Origin: Knoxdaviesia capensis
Lineage: Eukaryota; Ascomycota; Sordariomycetes; Microascales; Gondwanamycetaceae
Assembly: GCA_001510575.1 (NCBI GenBank)
Contig: LNGK01000004.1
Location: 3,532,667 to 3,596,666 of the forward strand
Length of the DNA stretch: 64,000 nucleotides
Direction: 5' to 3'
Numbering within the stretch: the first letter of the stretch is position 1; each line of letters opens with the position of its first letter. Below are positions 26,331 through 37,508 of this stretch, one piece after another. The notes beneath the pieces are model-generated. The model was not told the DNA's origin. It did not search any database and saw only the letters and a program-made list of their open reading frames with translations. Position numbers and translations under genes: made by a program.

Positions 26331-26465
26331 ATCTGCCACGTCACGAAGGGGGATGGATGGCGGATGGCTGATGGCTGATGGCCTGGTCACCACGAACAGC
26401 TTGTGTAGCACCGCGCTCGTGAAGCGCATTACGACGGTGAGCACGGCGAGCGAGCCCCGTTTCGG

Positions 26466-26503
26466 GTGTGTGTGTGTGTGTGTGTGAAGAGGGGGGGGGG
26501 GGG
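26466..26503. repeat. (GT)n followed by G13
   Basis: A GT run (26466-26486), then AAGA, then thirteen G (26491-26503). Confidence 0.9.
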
Positions 26504-27185
26504 TTCTTCTTTTTTTACATATTGTCTTCACATGCACATATCTATTCTAGGCAGGCTTTTCAAGTCCCTTGAGAGTTGTTGGCGGCTGTAGAGTACGTAC
26601 GTATCGTTGGGTCACGAAAAAAAGAAACTCCAATATATGACATTAATTTGGAGAAAATCCCACCCTCGAAGAAAAAAAAACAAGGAAAAAAAAGACACCA
26701 ACACAGACACCTGTCTCTTTGCCTCCCGCTTCGGGCCTTGTGCAGGGTAGTGTAGTGTAGTGTGGCTTTGCCCCCCCGGCTTGCCGTGACCTTCTGCAGA
26801 TAGATGACTTGGTTTATCCGTCGCCTGTTTTGGAGGGCGCAGCAGTGCGGTGCGTCTGACCTCTTCACCAAGGCCCGTCAGACCTTCTAAGCTTTTCGTC
26901 TTGTGTTAGGTCAAGGGAGGCGTGGGCCGTTATAGCGATGATAGATGCCTGGAACGGACATATATCGAGTACGTAAAAGAAAACCGTCCTTGGGTCGAAG
27001 AAGGGGAAGAAACTTGGAGATACGCACACACTTCCTCGGGGAGAGCCGTTTTTAGAGGGGGGCGGAGGGGGCAGGTCAAAAGAGTGGGAGAGAAAGACCG
27101 AGGGACAAAGTACACGAAAGTGTGTGGCCGAGAGTGGGGTGGTGGAAGAGGCTGCACTGGTAAGGCTGAGGGCGGAGATTGCACG

Positions 27186-27190
<5 letters not shown>

Positions 27191-27227
<37 letters not shown>
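27191..27227. repeat. (AG)n microsatellite
   Basis: About 18 uninterrupted AG units. Confidence 0.95.
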
Positions 27228-27228
<1 letters not shown>

Positions 27229-29723
27229 GGAGCGCAGCACGCCTGGAAAGGTCTGGCTGGTCTGTGAGACTCTGGTTACATCGACCACACGGTGTTCTCG
27301 CTCCTGTTTTTTTTTTCGTTTTTTTTTTCCTTGCCTCGGCCGGGATTCTCCAGACGTGGTGTGTGTGTGTGTCTGACTCTGGTCGGCGAAGAAGGACGGG
27401 AGGGAGGGTGGGCGTATGAGCTCCAGACATGGAGATATCGGCCATGAGCAAAGCGCGAGGAAGGATTTCCGAACAGGATTTCCCCGCGTCAACACGGCAG
27501 AGGGTTATATTAGCTCAGCAATATACTCATATAACCTACAGGCGTAGATTAGAGATCTGACTGTGCCCTTCCTCTGGGTCTCTTGTGATCCCCGAGAGAC
27601 GGGGCCGAACTTCTGTATCCCGTCCGCTGGCTCCCACCCACACGCCATCTTAGGATGGAATATGGGTGATCACCGGCATTGTCGGCGCCGGGCCTAAACT
27701 GACGAATGCAAAGTCCGGTTTTATTCTATTTTTTTTTCTCCTGAACCCCTTATATGTCTGTCTAGGTCTACGTAGACCCGGCGTGGGGGGGGGGCGGGGG
27801 CAGCAATCAGACCGGACGGACAGGCAAATATAACACATACGAAATCCGGACGCCGAGAAGATGTGGGAACTTCCCGGGGATGGGGTGGATTTCCAATCGT
27901 GCTTCCACACACACACACGACGCACATCGTCATCTGTCCGGCGTTCACCGCCGCTCCTCCTGCTCAGCAACGACGAAGCTGAAGGGCGTGGGGAGTGCAA
28001 CGCTCGACGGGATCAGAGGCCCTGGATGTGAGAACTTACGTATCCCTACGGACTAGATATCACAAGGCAGAACCCGAAAGCGTGCTGCGTGTTTGGTTCT
28101 TGTATTATTAGCACTGCGCTTGTCACTGATTTGAAACGTCGTCATTCTCACGGCATCAGACAAAGCTGAGCGGTTGCGTGTATGGATATTCGTTGGCCCT
28201 GGTGGCACTACAAACAACACACACATTTTCTATTCCAGGGTTTTATGTCTCTCCGTGATTACTCTGCAGTTTTCTTTGTCTGTTTTCCTACGTAACAGCA
28301 ATCTCTCGTCCGCGGCAAACAGACTCCGAAACCCAACCACCACCACCAAGGTCTGAACCGCATTCCCCAAGAAGAACATCCAAAAACATCCCGTCCGCCA
28401 CGCCCTTCCCCCATGTCGCTGTCTAGAACACTTCTCTCGCCCTCCTGCGCCCGGTTCGTCCCGTCGATCGTGCCTTCCCTCCCCTCCCCTACCCTCCTCC
28501 CCTCAGCCACCAACGGACTTTCAAAAAAGGGAGCAATCCCACACCGCCGGTAACAACTGTCCGTGAGCTTTTTTTTGTCGTTCCTTCTTTTTTTTTTTTT
28601 TTCCCCTGCTAAGTAAGACACCAAGCAAAAGGAGTATGTCGCCGACGGAGTGGGAAGCTAACGATGTGTTTTGACCGGTCGGTAATTTTGTTTCTTCACG
28701 CTGCGCCTCGCTATTTCGTGGCGTGCCGTACACTCGGGTCCGGCAAACAACACCAGGTGTGAACGGGAAAACGGGGGTGTGCGGTGGTATATGAGCTCTG
28801 GGATTAGTGCTATGTAAGACGAGACGACAGACCACCACCATTCCCATCACCCTTTGTGCCTCGTCTGCACATACGTAATGGGCTGTGTTGAACCAGCCCC
28901 TGGGGGGTCTTTTTTGGTTTGTAACAGACACAGATGTGTCGCTGGCAGGTCAACCACATGTAAGTGAGTACCTACATGTACAGTACATCACAGCACATCA
29001 CATCACGCACAGCACAGGCTCCAAGCTCGGCGTAACGTCGGTTCGGTCTCTCGAACAGGGAGCAACAAACGACGAGGTTCCATCCGCCTAGAACTCTGTG
29101 CCTCGGGACCTTTTTTCTTCACACAGCTTGCCTTGCTAGGACAAACAGACACAAACATGCGGACGCCGCTGCAATCCAGCTGGGCTGTACGGTAATTTCG
29201 GTGTCATGTCAGACGGGGGGGACCTTGGCAACTCTTGTGCTCTTTGTCTTCTTTTTTTCGTAAGGTGTGTTTTTTGGTGTACCTCCTAGCTGCGAGGAGG
29301 TGCAACTTCTGCAGCCCGTATATATACAGTACATATACATATATGTATCTACATAACTCACATGTATTGTACACACATACAATCGAAAACCATTGAGCTC
29401 GGGCTGTTAAGATGTCTATAATTCCGCGGCCAAGAGCTGGCCCCCGCGGAGAACGCTCCTTCCCACTCTGAACTCACCTCTCCCTCGAACTGGTCGCTCC
29501 TTCCCTTCTCTCTCCCATCTTTGGCGGATCGCTCCTTCCTGGACTGCGCCGGCGGCAGGTGTGTACACTTCATATATCGCGATTGTTGTGTGTGTATTTC
29601 GAACCCCAAGAGTCTAGTGAGTTTGACTCGAAGCATGTTGATTCCCTGAATTCATAACAACCGCTCCTTCGAATCACCGCGATGATGGCTCCAAGGGTCG
29701 CCGTGGTTGATTTTTTTTTCTTT

Positions 29724-29752
29724 GGTTTTGGTTTTGGTTCTGGTTTTGGTTT
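29724..29752. repeat. GGTTTT tandem repeat
   Basis: Four to five GGTTTT units with one T-to-C change, preceded by a T-run. Confidence 0.85.
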
Positions 29753-31934
29753 CCTCCCCGCCCCCTATAAAACTCTCCGTTTGGAAGGAGCGCAGTCAGT
29801 CGCCCACCGCAATATAAAACACATACCGCACCACGTATATTAATTAACTCGGTGGTCGTGTGACCAGCAGAAACCGAGTTTTCTCTCGGCTCAGGATGAA
29901 TGAGGTGGTTCGAGGCAATTAAACTCCGCCCGGGAGTCCGGGGTAGCTTTTTTCTTTCTTTGGTTTTTTTTTTTTTTGTCGTTTTGTGGGAGGGGGGGTG
30001 GGTGTGTTCTCTCGTTTAAAGGGAAATAACGAGGAGTTATAGCCCTCTCGGCGGTTTTTGTGCGCTCGCCACGTCACATCACATCGTTAGAGGCAAGATC
30101 AGCTCCAGCAAAAAAGGGAAATAACACCCAAGAGTCTCCTCACTCAGCAGAAAACAGAGACAGCAGGAAAGTATCGACAGTGCAGTGCATATGCGTGTAT
30201 TCCCTGCCACACACTTTGGAATCAGCTCTCCCAAGACTGCCTCTTGATGCAACTTTTTAATACCACATCTCTCTCTAAGCTACACCCATATTCCTCCCTC
30301 CTCCCTTACAACTGACGATCGGAAATGGCTGACCTCTCGAAGTCTTCCGCGTCGGGCAGTATAACGCCCTACTCACCTGCTTTTCTTTTTTCTGGGTGTG
30401 CATCGTGCCGTTTGTGGTAGTGTACACTTGGTTTCTCCTTAACTCCGCTCGTTCCTCCCTTCCGGCGGTGCCGGTGTGCCGTGCGGAACATCGGGAGAAG
30501 CCGTATTGGATGATACGACTTTTTTGGGGCTGAGTGGGGGTTGGACCGCAGTCCCCAACGGTTCAGAAGAAACTAAAAGACGAGAAGAACGGAAAAGAAA
30601 GGTTGAAAATGGCAATTGGTGATGAAGAGCAGAACTCCGTCCTGTTTTCATGATCCATTTTGGGTTGTTTCTTTTCAATGGGGAATATACGCTCCGCCCC
30701 AGAAACCACCGCATTTCATTCAGAAGCCGGAATATCATGATATAGCATGTACATCCCATCAAGATCGGGGAGCCCCAAAAAAAAACAGTAAATCCCCCTC
30801 GCTGTCCCCACTGTGCGCCATTACCAGTCTTCTCTCTTTTTTGTTCTTTTTTTCCAGCGAAGAACACGCAAAAAACAGCTCTTCTTCGTGACCGAGAAAA
30901 AAAGAACACGCTCACCCAGCAGCGGAAACGGCCAATCTGCCCACGGTGAAGAGAACACACGAGCGAAAAAGGAAGAAATCAGGCGGTTTTCTTCAACCCA
31001 AGTTCCTTTTTGTCCTGCACCGTAAATTACTGGGGTAAAAAATCCCCTCATTCCGGCCCGCCCGGATACCCCGCCCCCGCCGGGCCGGCCAGCTCCACTT
31101 TTCTTACCGGCGGGCCGGGATCGTCCACAGCCAGCAAACCCCCAGGACGGCCCAACAGGCCTTTTGCGGTTTTCTTTTGGTTTTTTTTTCTTTTTTTGCC
31201 TGTAGCTATCTTCCGCTCCTCGTTTCTGCACTCCCCCCCTCCGTTTCAGCTTCCCCTCTCCACTCCTTTCACTTTTGCTCAAGTGCCTTGTTCCCCCGTC
31301 ATCATTATGGTGTGCATGCGTAGGCTAAGGCCCATGTGTGAACACAGTCGGGCCTTCTCTGCCGGTGTCTAGGTTCTCGACCTTGCCCGGGTTCTGGGCT
31401 CCGAGGAAGCTGAAGTGTCGCGACCCAGTCTGGAGAACGCGCGAGAACCCCGAAACAGACAGAAACAAAAATGAGAAGAAAAAAAATTGTCTTGTGCGCC
31501 AGAGCTGTTGACGCCTGTCAGTCGTCATTTTGAACTGCGGCTGTGCGGAGAAAGCGGGAGCGCAGCAGCGAAAAAGAAACAAAGTTGGGGAGCAGAACAG
31601 TCTGGGCTCGCTCTATTTATACCGGCCGGTCTGCGTCCCGGTCCATATCACAAAATGTTCTCTTGGTCTGGTCCTCTCTAGTTTCTTGTCTCGGCTTGTG
31701 TCTCATCCGGGGCGGAGGGGGGGGGGGCCAAAAGGGAAAAGATCCCCAGTACGACACTACCCATCTTGCCGTTACACGTTAGACTTCCCTCTTTTCTGCT
31801 GTCCTCCAATTACCACTGCATCTGCAATGACTCTCCATTAGCTGCTCCCGCTTGCAAGTGCTTCAATCTTACGTCACATAAACCTACTGAGGCCATATAT
31901 ATCACGTCAACCTGCATGAGATTGCGGCGATGCG

Positions 31935-31946
31935 TTAGGGTTAGGG
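31935..31946. repeat. Interstitial telomere-type dimer (TTAGGG)2
   Basis: Two exact TTAGGG units on the + strand in intergenic DNA, about 0.33 kb past the 3' end of the zinc-finger gene. TTAGGG is the usual telomere repeat of filamentous ascomycetes. Confidence 0.9.
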
Positions 31947-32278
31947 TCTGGCGAGGGTCCTGAACTTCGTGATCCAGGAGCACAGTTTACATTGAAGGAC
32001 AAGAGGGAAACCGGCTACCGAGCATGGATACATCTGTTGAGGGAAAGGTAATCTCTCTTTCTAGCTAAACGGCAAAAACGCCACCGAACCACCTAAAACC
32101 TATTCCTATCGAATCTCACTCTGCTCGCTTGCATTCATCTCCACCAACCAAGTCCAGATGTCGCCAGCCACCTTGGGCACGACACGACGAAGGACCCCCC
32201 CAAAACATCCACGGCTAGTACCGTTCTAAATGCGCTCCCCTTAGACTGTAAAAAAGAAAAGAAAAAGAAAACCGCCAT

Positions 32279-34361
32279 TTACCAGCAGATCTGCTTGTCG
32301 GCCCAGTACTCCGCCGAGGGGACAGCCTCCTCGTCTTCGAAGGGCTTCGACGCCAGCAGTTTCTGACCGGGACGGCCGCTGGTCATGTCCACGGCCCGCT
32401 TGCCAATAACATAGCGGAGTGTGGAATCCTCGTGCACGCCGTCCACATCAGCCAGACCGCCGGTGAGCTGGTCGACAAAGGGGCGGTAATCGTCCGTGCG
32501 GCGGATCTTGCAACGCACTCCCTCGGATTCAGCGTGCTGGGCAAGGGCCGACGCTAGCTTAAAAAGGCGCAGGCAGTAGGGGCACTGGAAGTTGACCTCA
32601 CGCTCGGGGTGGGCCGGCGACTTCATGTGGTTAATCAGGGCGGAAGCGTTCGGAAGCGACTTGCTGGACGAGGAGAAGCAAGCCAATAGACATCTGCTTC
32701 ACACCAACTCCCGGTGCGCCCCTTGGCGGGGACACGGGAGCTGTGGGAAGCAGGTGGGATGATAAAATGGTTAGTGACGTTGACATAAACATCATGATTA
32801 AGCATTTCGGTAGCGAGTGGTGAAGAGGGTGTGCATCCGCGGAATTGGGAGGGCTTAAAGGGATGAGGGAAGGATGGAAAGGGTAGTGTGCATAGACAGG
32901 ATCGGATGGGGGATGGCGGAGAGTTGCCTCCTCCCCGCCACTGTGGGATTTTGGGATTTTTTCAGGAAATCAAATCAAACTTACCCGCAGCCGTCTCTGG
33001 GGCACTTGTACTTGTCCGTGTACTTGTTGTAGTACCGGCCCACCTTGAAATCCGGGTGGAAGGGGTCATTGATATCAGTGTACAGAGGATCTTCGTGCGC
33101 CTGGACCATATCCGTAACAATGGCCGCCGGGGTGCTAGCAGCGGTCGCAGGAGGGGAAGGAGGGCGAGCAGTGGGAATATCGACAAGGCGCGGGACATCA
33201 GCAACGGGAGTATGGGCAACTGGAGGAGCAGGGCCAGTCTCGCCACGAACACGTGAGGCCCAAGTAGTGCCGGTAGCGGCCTGGGCCGGGGCCCGAACAG
33301 GGGGAACAGGGGCAGCCTGGACAAGAGCCTTGACGGGAGCCTTGATGAGGGCCTGGGTGGGGGTTTGGGAGGGAGCCTGGGCCTGAGTCTTGAACTTGAT
33401 CAGAGTGCCAGGACCGTTGACAACGGGCTCTCCGTCTGCAGAAAGATCAATGAGATCCTCGCCAGCAGTGAAAGGCGTCTCAGGGACCGCGGCAGGCTCG
33501 TCCTTGTCAGTGAAAGACAGCATGGTGACGGGGGCATTGAGGTCAAGCAGATCCTCTTCCTCCTCCATAGGCTCCAGTGCCTGGTACTTGGACAGGAGGA
33601 CCATCTGCGTCTGGGCGCGAACCACGTGGGTGTCGGTCTCCCAGTCGTTGGTGGGATGAGCAACGGGGTCGGTCAGATAGTTAGGCTGGCTCGACTCCGG
33701 GATCTTCATGTCCTCCTCCTCAGCATCGAGCAGGCGCTGCTCAAACTCCATGTGCTGTCCTCCAAGGTACGGGGCGAAATGACCCTTGACCCGGCCGTCT
33801 TTGGCCTCGGCGCGGACCTGCAGCTCGGTGGTGAACCGCATCTTTTCCTCCCGGCCCTCCTCAATGGTGTCGAGGGTCAAGACCTGGCAGATGCCCTTCT
33901 CGATATGCTGCATGTATCCGCCCAGACGGCTAAAGGTACGCTTGCATCCGGGGCAAACGATGTTCTGCTTAACGGCATGATGCTATATGCAGGAGGCCAG
34001 AGCCGTCTTGTCAGTTTGTAATCCAAAAGAAAATAGCCACCAGCAAATCACATGCCGGCTTCACGAAAGTGTAGCACATCTTGAACCATTTGCTTTTTTT
34101 CTTGGGGGGGGGGTTTTTTTGCTTTCATCACCACATAGCCATTTTCAGTGTGAGTTCACCTACCTGGCGCATATGGAGCTCCCGAGCCAACGCAGTAGCA
34201 AACATAATATTGCAGTGAGCACAGTGCTGGTGTCCCTTGTCCCTGGACCATTGAGCCACTTTGTGGGCAGCAAGAATCTCGTAGGTTGCGAAGGAGACAT
34301 TGCACTCTTCGCAGAGATGGCGCTGCTCTTCTTCCATGTTGGTAGGATGGTGGGCCTGCAT
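32279..34361 (-). CDS. C2H2 zinc-finger protein, three exons
   Basis: Exons on the minus strand: 34361-34164, 33982-32985 and 32693-32279. They total 1611 nt, divisible by three, for 536 residues. Intron 1 has CAG|GTAGGT and ...TATAG|CAT and is phase 0; intron 2 has CGG|GTAAGT and ...GCAG|A. C2H2-like units are visible: CEECNVSF near residue 18, CAHCNIMF near 48, then CPGCKRTF completed across intron 1. At the C-terminus CPRDGCG lies across intron 2, followed by CPYCLRLF with His. The middle is acidic, then Pro/Ala/Gln/Thr-rich and disordered. This is a fungal zinc-finger layout with fingers at both ends. A nucleic-acid-binding role is inferred, but no target is known. The acceptor of exon 3 is the least certain junction. 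An alternative start is the ATG eight codons inside exon 1. Confidence 0.85.
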
Positions 34362-35183
34362 CTTGTCAGATCAGCCCCTTTTGGGGGAATAAAGATACTG
34401 TCGAGGAGGGAATCTGGTTAGACAAAAGCATTTAAACCCCATCACTACCTGGACATCATCGAAAATGGAAACCGGAGATACTTGCAGAGCCTCGAACTTA
34501 CCTATGGCTAGTGCTGGGGTTGAGAGAATAGACTAGTGAGGGAGGTTCAAAGTCCCAGGAAGGTCGGTTGTGGTGAAAAGAGGAAGAAGAAAAAGAGTTT
34601 CAAAAGACAAAAGAGAAATCCCAGGCTGTATATAAATATGTTTTGGGATGTAGTTAAATATATCACGATGATCTTCCGAGATCTAAATTCGAGTTTCCAC
34701 GCCGAAATGAAATGTCGTGAACATCCGGCGAGAGCCGGTCGTGATGCATTTACGGGTAGTGAAAAGCGGAAATTCACGACCAACTATGACGGCGACTGCT
34801 AAGTAGCCAAAAAAAGAACGAGAAGAACAAGGACAAGTGAGTAATATAAAGGAGTACCTATAATAAGGGGCCTTTATCCGAGATCATACCGTGTGGTGTG
34901 AATAGCATCGAAGAGGAAGAAAAGAAGAAGGAGCGTCCTTCTGCCTGCTCCTTCTCTCTCTTCCTTCCTCGTAGATGATTCACATAGCCAGGACGTTATA
35001 GCGGTTTGACCCTTAAGCCTACAGACAAACGAGGTGTTCTCTGTACTATATGTGCCTCCCCGCCTAAGATAACAGGGCTGCTAAACCCCTATAGAGTTGT
35101 GTTACTTCATTTTATTGCTTTGGTGGTATCTTATAGTGTCTTTAGAGACCCGGTCTCTGTTGTGAAGAGGCTGGCAGTTGATG
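34362..35183. other. Spacer between the TFIIIC and zinc-finger genes
   Basis: Both neighbours are on the minus strand, so this 0.8 kb should hold the 3' end of the TFIIIC gene and the promoter of the zinc-finger gene. Only short, unconvincing open frames are present. Confidence 0.5.
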
Positions 35184-37508
35184 CTATTCATCATAGTCCT
35201 CATCAGGATCTTCATCATACTCTTCTCCCACCTTGTATGCACCCAGATATTCATCTTCACCGCCGTCTACATCATCGTAGTTCTCCTCATCATCTTCCTC
35301 CTCATCATCGTCTTCTTCCTCATCACCGTCTTCATCGTCTTCGTCTTCATCCTCCTCGTCGTCGTCATCTGCCTCGGCTTGTTGGTAGAAGTACTGCTCT
35401 TCAACACCAAACTTCACCGACCGGCCCACCGACATCATATCCCCCTCGTCACTTCCATCGTCCTCTTCGTCTGCGTCCTCATCCACGCCGTTCAGCACGT
35501 CTTCTTCGACCTGCTGCTGGTCCTCTTGTTTCATGTGCCCGCGGGAGTCCAGCACCACGTCATCTGCAGAGGCCTGCCCATACTCTGGAATGGCACTTGG
35601 AGCTTCACTTGTCGCACTCCGCCCCATGGGCCGGTTCTTGACCATGACGTTGTAGCTCTGCACCGGCATCTTCCGTCGGCGCTGGCGGTACCGGTTACCC
35701 CTGAGCAGGAGGATCTCCTCCTCGGTGAGCCCCAGTGGAGGTAGCCGCACATTGATGTACTGGCCCGGGGGCGGCGTGGTGTCTCCGGTGGAATGGATGG
35801 TGTCGAAGGCGTCCTGGGGGATTTGTCTGTTGAACCGCACCGCCAGCAACTTGCACTTCATCACCGCCTTCACCTTGGCCCACAGTCCCTGGTGGTACCA
35901 GCCACTGCCCATGGCGTCACACTTGGGCCGGACGGCAGCAGTTTGGAGGAGGCCAGCCAGCAACGGTTCGGTGATATCGCACACTTGCCACAGCTTGCCG
36001 TTCGGGTAGAACGCCGTGCCGTCGAATATGTGGCTCCGCGAGTTGTCCTGCGAGTACTCGGGCATGGCGAGCATGCCACGACGAGATGGCCGGCGTTTCT
36101 TCGTGTTGTCCTTGAAGGGAAGCTTGAAGAACAGTGTCTGGTAAATGCGGTACTTGGGGTCGGTTCGTGGGTCGATGCCATATGCGATTGCGGCGTCTCG
36201 GAACGGCCCGCCTTTGAACTGGTACGCCTTGTACGGCAGGAACTTCTTCAGCACATTCCACGACTTTATGCGATCCCCTAGCCGATTCAGAATCGACCGA
36301 CGCGTCCAGATCGGCCGCTCTTCGAAGAGCTCATCCAGGAGGTCCATGACCTCGACCACCGTGGCGTCGGTCAGATCTGGCGGGATCCGTGGGCCGCTCG
36401 GGAGCACCTCCGCCGATGGCTTGACAAAATGCCCAATCATCACCGCGGCAGTGATGTTCATAACTTTTTCCTCTCCACCAGCCACTTTAACGGTCCTGAC
36501 ATAGGGATTCTGTTCGTAGTTGTAGTTGAAGGGGAGTGTCATCTGGGTGAACCTGGGCGGAGGGATGATGTTGTCGGCGTGCGGCCACTCATTCGTACGC
36601 GCCTCAAACTTGATATCCCGTAGGGAGGCAGCTATACATCAAGTCAAGTCAGAAATGACACGGAATAGCACAGTGAGGGCAGGATGTGTTCTTACCATCT
36701 CCTGAGAGCAGGTTGTCCGCAAACTGAGAGACAAGCTCCGATTTTGGCTCTCCCCAATGGAAATCCGCGAGAGCTGGACACTCCGAAATACTTACGTTAG
36801 ATGCTGGGGCCGATATATCAAAATAGCAAAAGGATAATTCACCAGCTCATATAACAGTTCTTGGAAAGTCAACTGACCTCGATATCGATGAGTGTGCTTG
36901 ATCATGCCCACTGGTTCAACCGTGTAGTTGGACACATTATCCTGGAGCTTTCGTCTCAACACCCGGGGGTGATCCTGTCGGCTTTCTGAACAGACATTCG
37001 GAGATTCTTCTTCCTTTTCAGGCTGTCCAGACGTCTGAATGGGCCTTTCAACCGGATCGTTTGACCCTCTCTTGCGCTTCCGGCCTGTCCGTTTGGGGAC
37101 AGTCACTTTCAATAGGACATTGTGGGTGGCAGAGTTGTGAGAAAGCAGAGGGGTCATGAGCAGGTTATCAGGATTCAGAAAGAAGGGTAATGAGTTCCGG
37201 TTAGGGTCAAGGAGCTACGGACGGGAGTCAGTGCTTCAGGTTCAAGCTCAACAGGTCTTCTGTGAGGACGGACGTACAGAGCCAAACGAGGGTATTCGGC
37301 CAAAGGCGTTTATGCCCCGATCGGTGTTCATGACGATCATGGGAACCTCCACAGCACCGAACCTCCGGGGTGGGATGTGCAGACTTGGAGCTTCATCTTC
37401 GTCGTCATTGACGGGAGTGTCGTGGTCCAGATCATCCTCGTCGAAGTCGTTCAAATCTTGGTAGCGTGAAGACTGGGACGAGGAAAGCTCCTCTTCAGAG
37501 ATGTCCAT
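35184..37508 (-). CDS. tfc1: Transcription factor IIIC subunit tau95 (Tfc1/Sfc1, GTF3C5 family)
   Basis: Four exons on the minus strand: 37508-37278, 37214-36878, 36773-36696 and 36631-35184. They total 2094 nt for 697 residues. Introns have GTACGT, GTCAGT and GTAAGA donors; intron 2 shows a CTAAC branch site just before its CAG. TFIIIC binds A- and B-box promoters of tRNA genes and recruits TFIIIB for RNA polymerase III. Family marks seen: an early IPPRRFGAVEVP segment; LLKVTVPKRTGRKRKRG; PFNYNYEQNPYV at the start of the large last exon; then ERPIWTRRSILNRL; and GIDPRTDPKYRIYQTLFFK, typical of the DNA-binding half. The protein ends in a very acidic Asp/Glu tail of about 80 residues, with other acidic patches before it. 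The length is close to yeast Tfc1. Confidence in family is high. The first intron (63 nt) was placed by frame and homology memory. Confidence 0.92.

Larger units (their letters stand above)
20001..26900. other. Gene-free stretch, third part of the desert
   Basis: No gene could be supported. Triplet microsatellites (CCA, GTG) and a GAAGAAAAA tandem tract are present. A sub-stretch at about 23.9-25.6 kb has fewer simple repeats and a few moderate open frames (24077-24658 and 24381-24623, both + strand in different frames). No domain, start context or splice pattern there convinced me. Confidence 0.5.
26901..32278. other. Gene-free stretch, last part of the desert
   Basis: No gene could be supported. 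The stretch contains (AG)n, a GGTTTT tandem, T-runs and a TTAGGG dimer at 31935-31946. There is a 7-bp hairpin (ACCTCCT...AGGAGGT, 29281-29301), a 14-bp AT palindrome (29335-29348) and a GC-rich inverted repeat (31053-31062 with 31109-31118). The right end is the presumed 3' region of the zinc-finger gene on the minus strand. Confidence 0.5.

Noticed and set aside
30439..30960. 173-codon minus-strand frame
   Set aside because: Aromatic- and Arg-rich low-complexity product with no motif; probably chance.
36776..36800. GTAAGT at about 36794-36789 (minus) as a donor in the TFIIIC gene
   Set aside because: It would leave an impossible intron of about 20 nt; the preceding CTAAC is better read as the branch site of intron 2.
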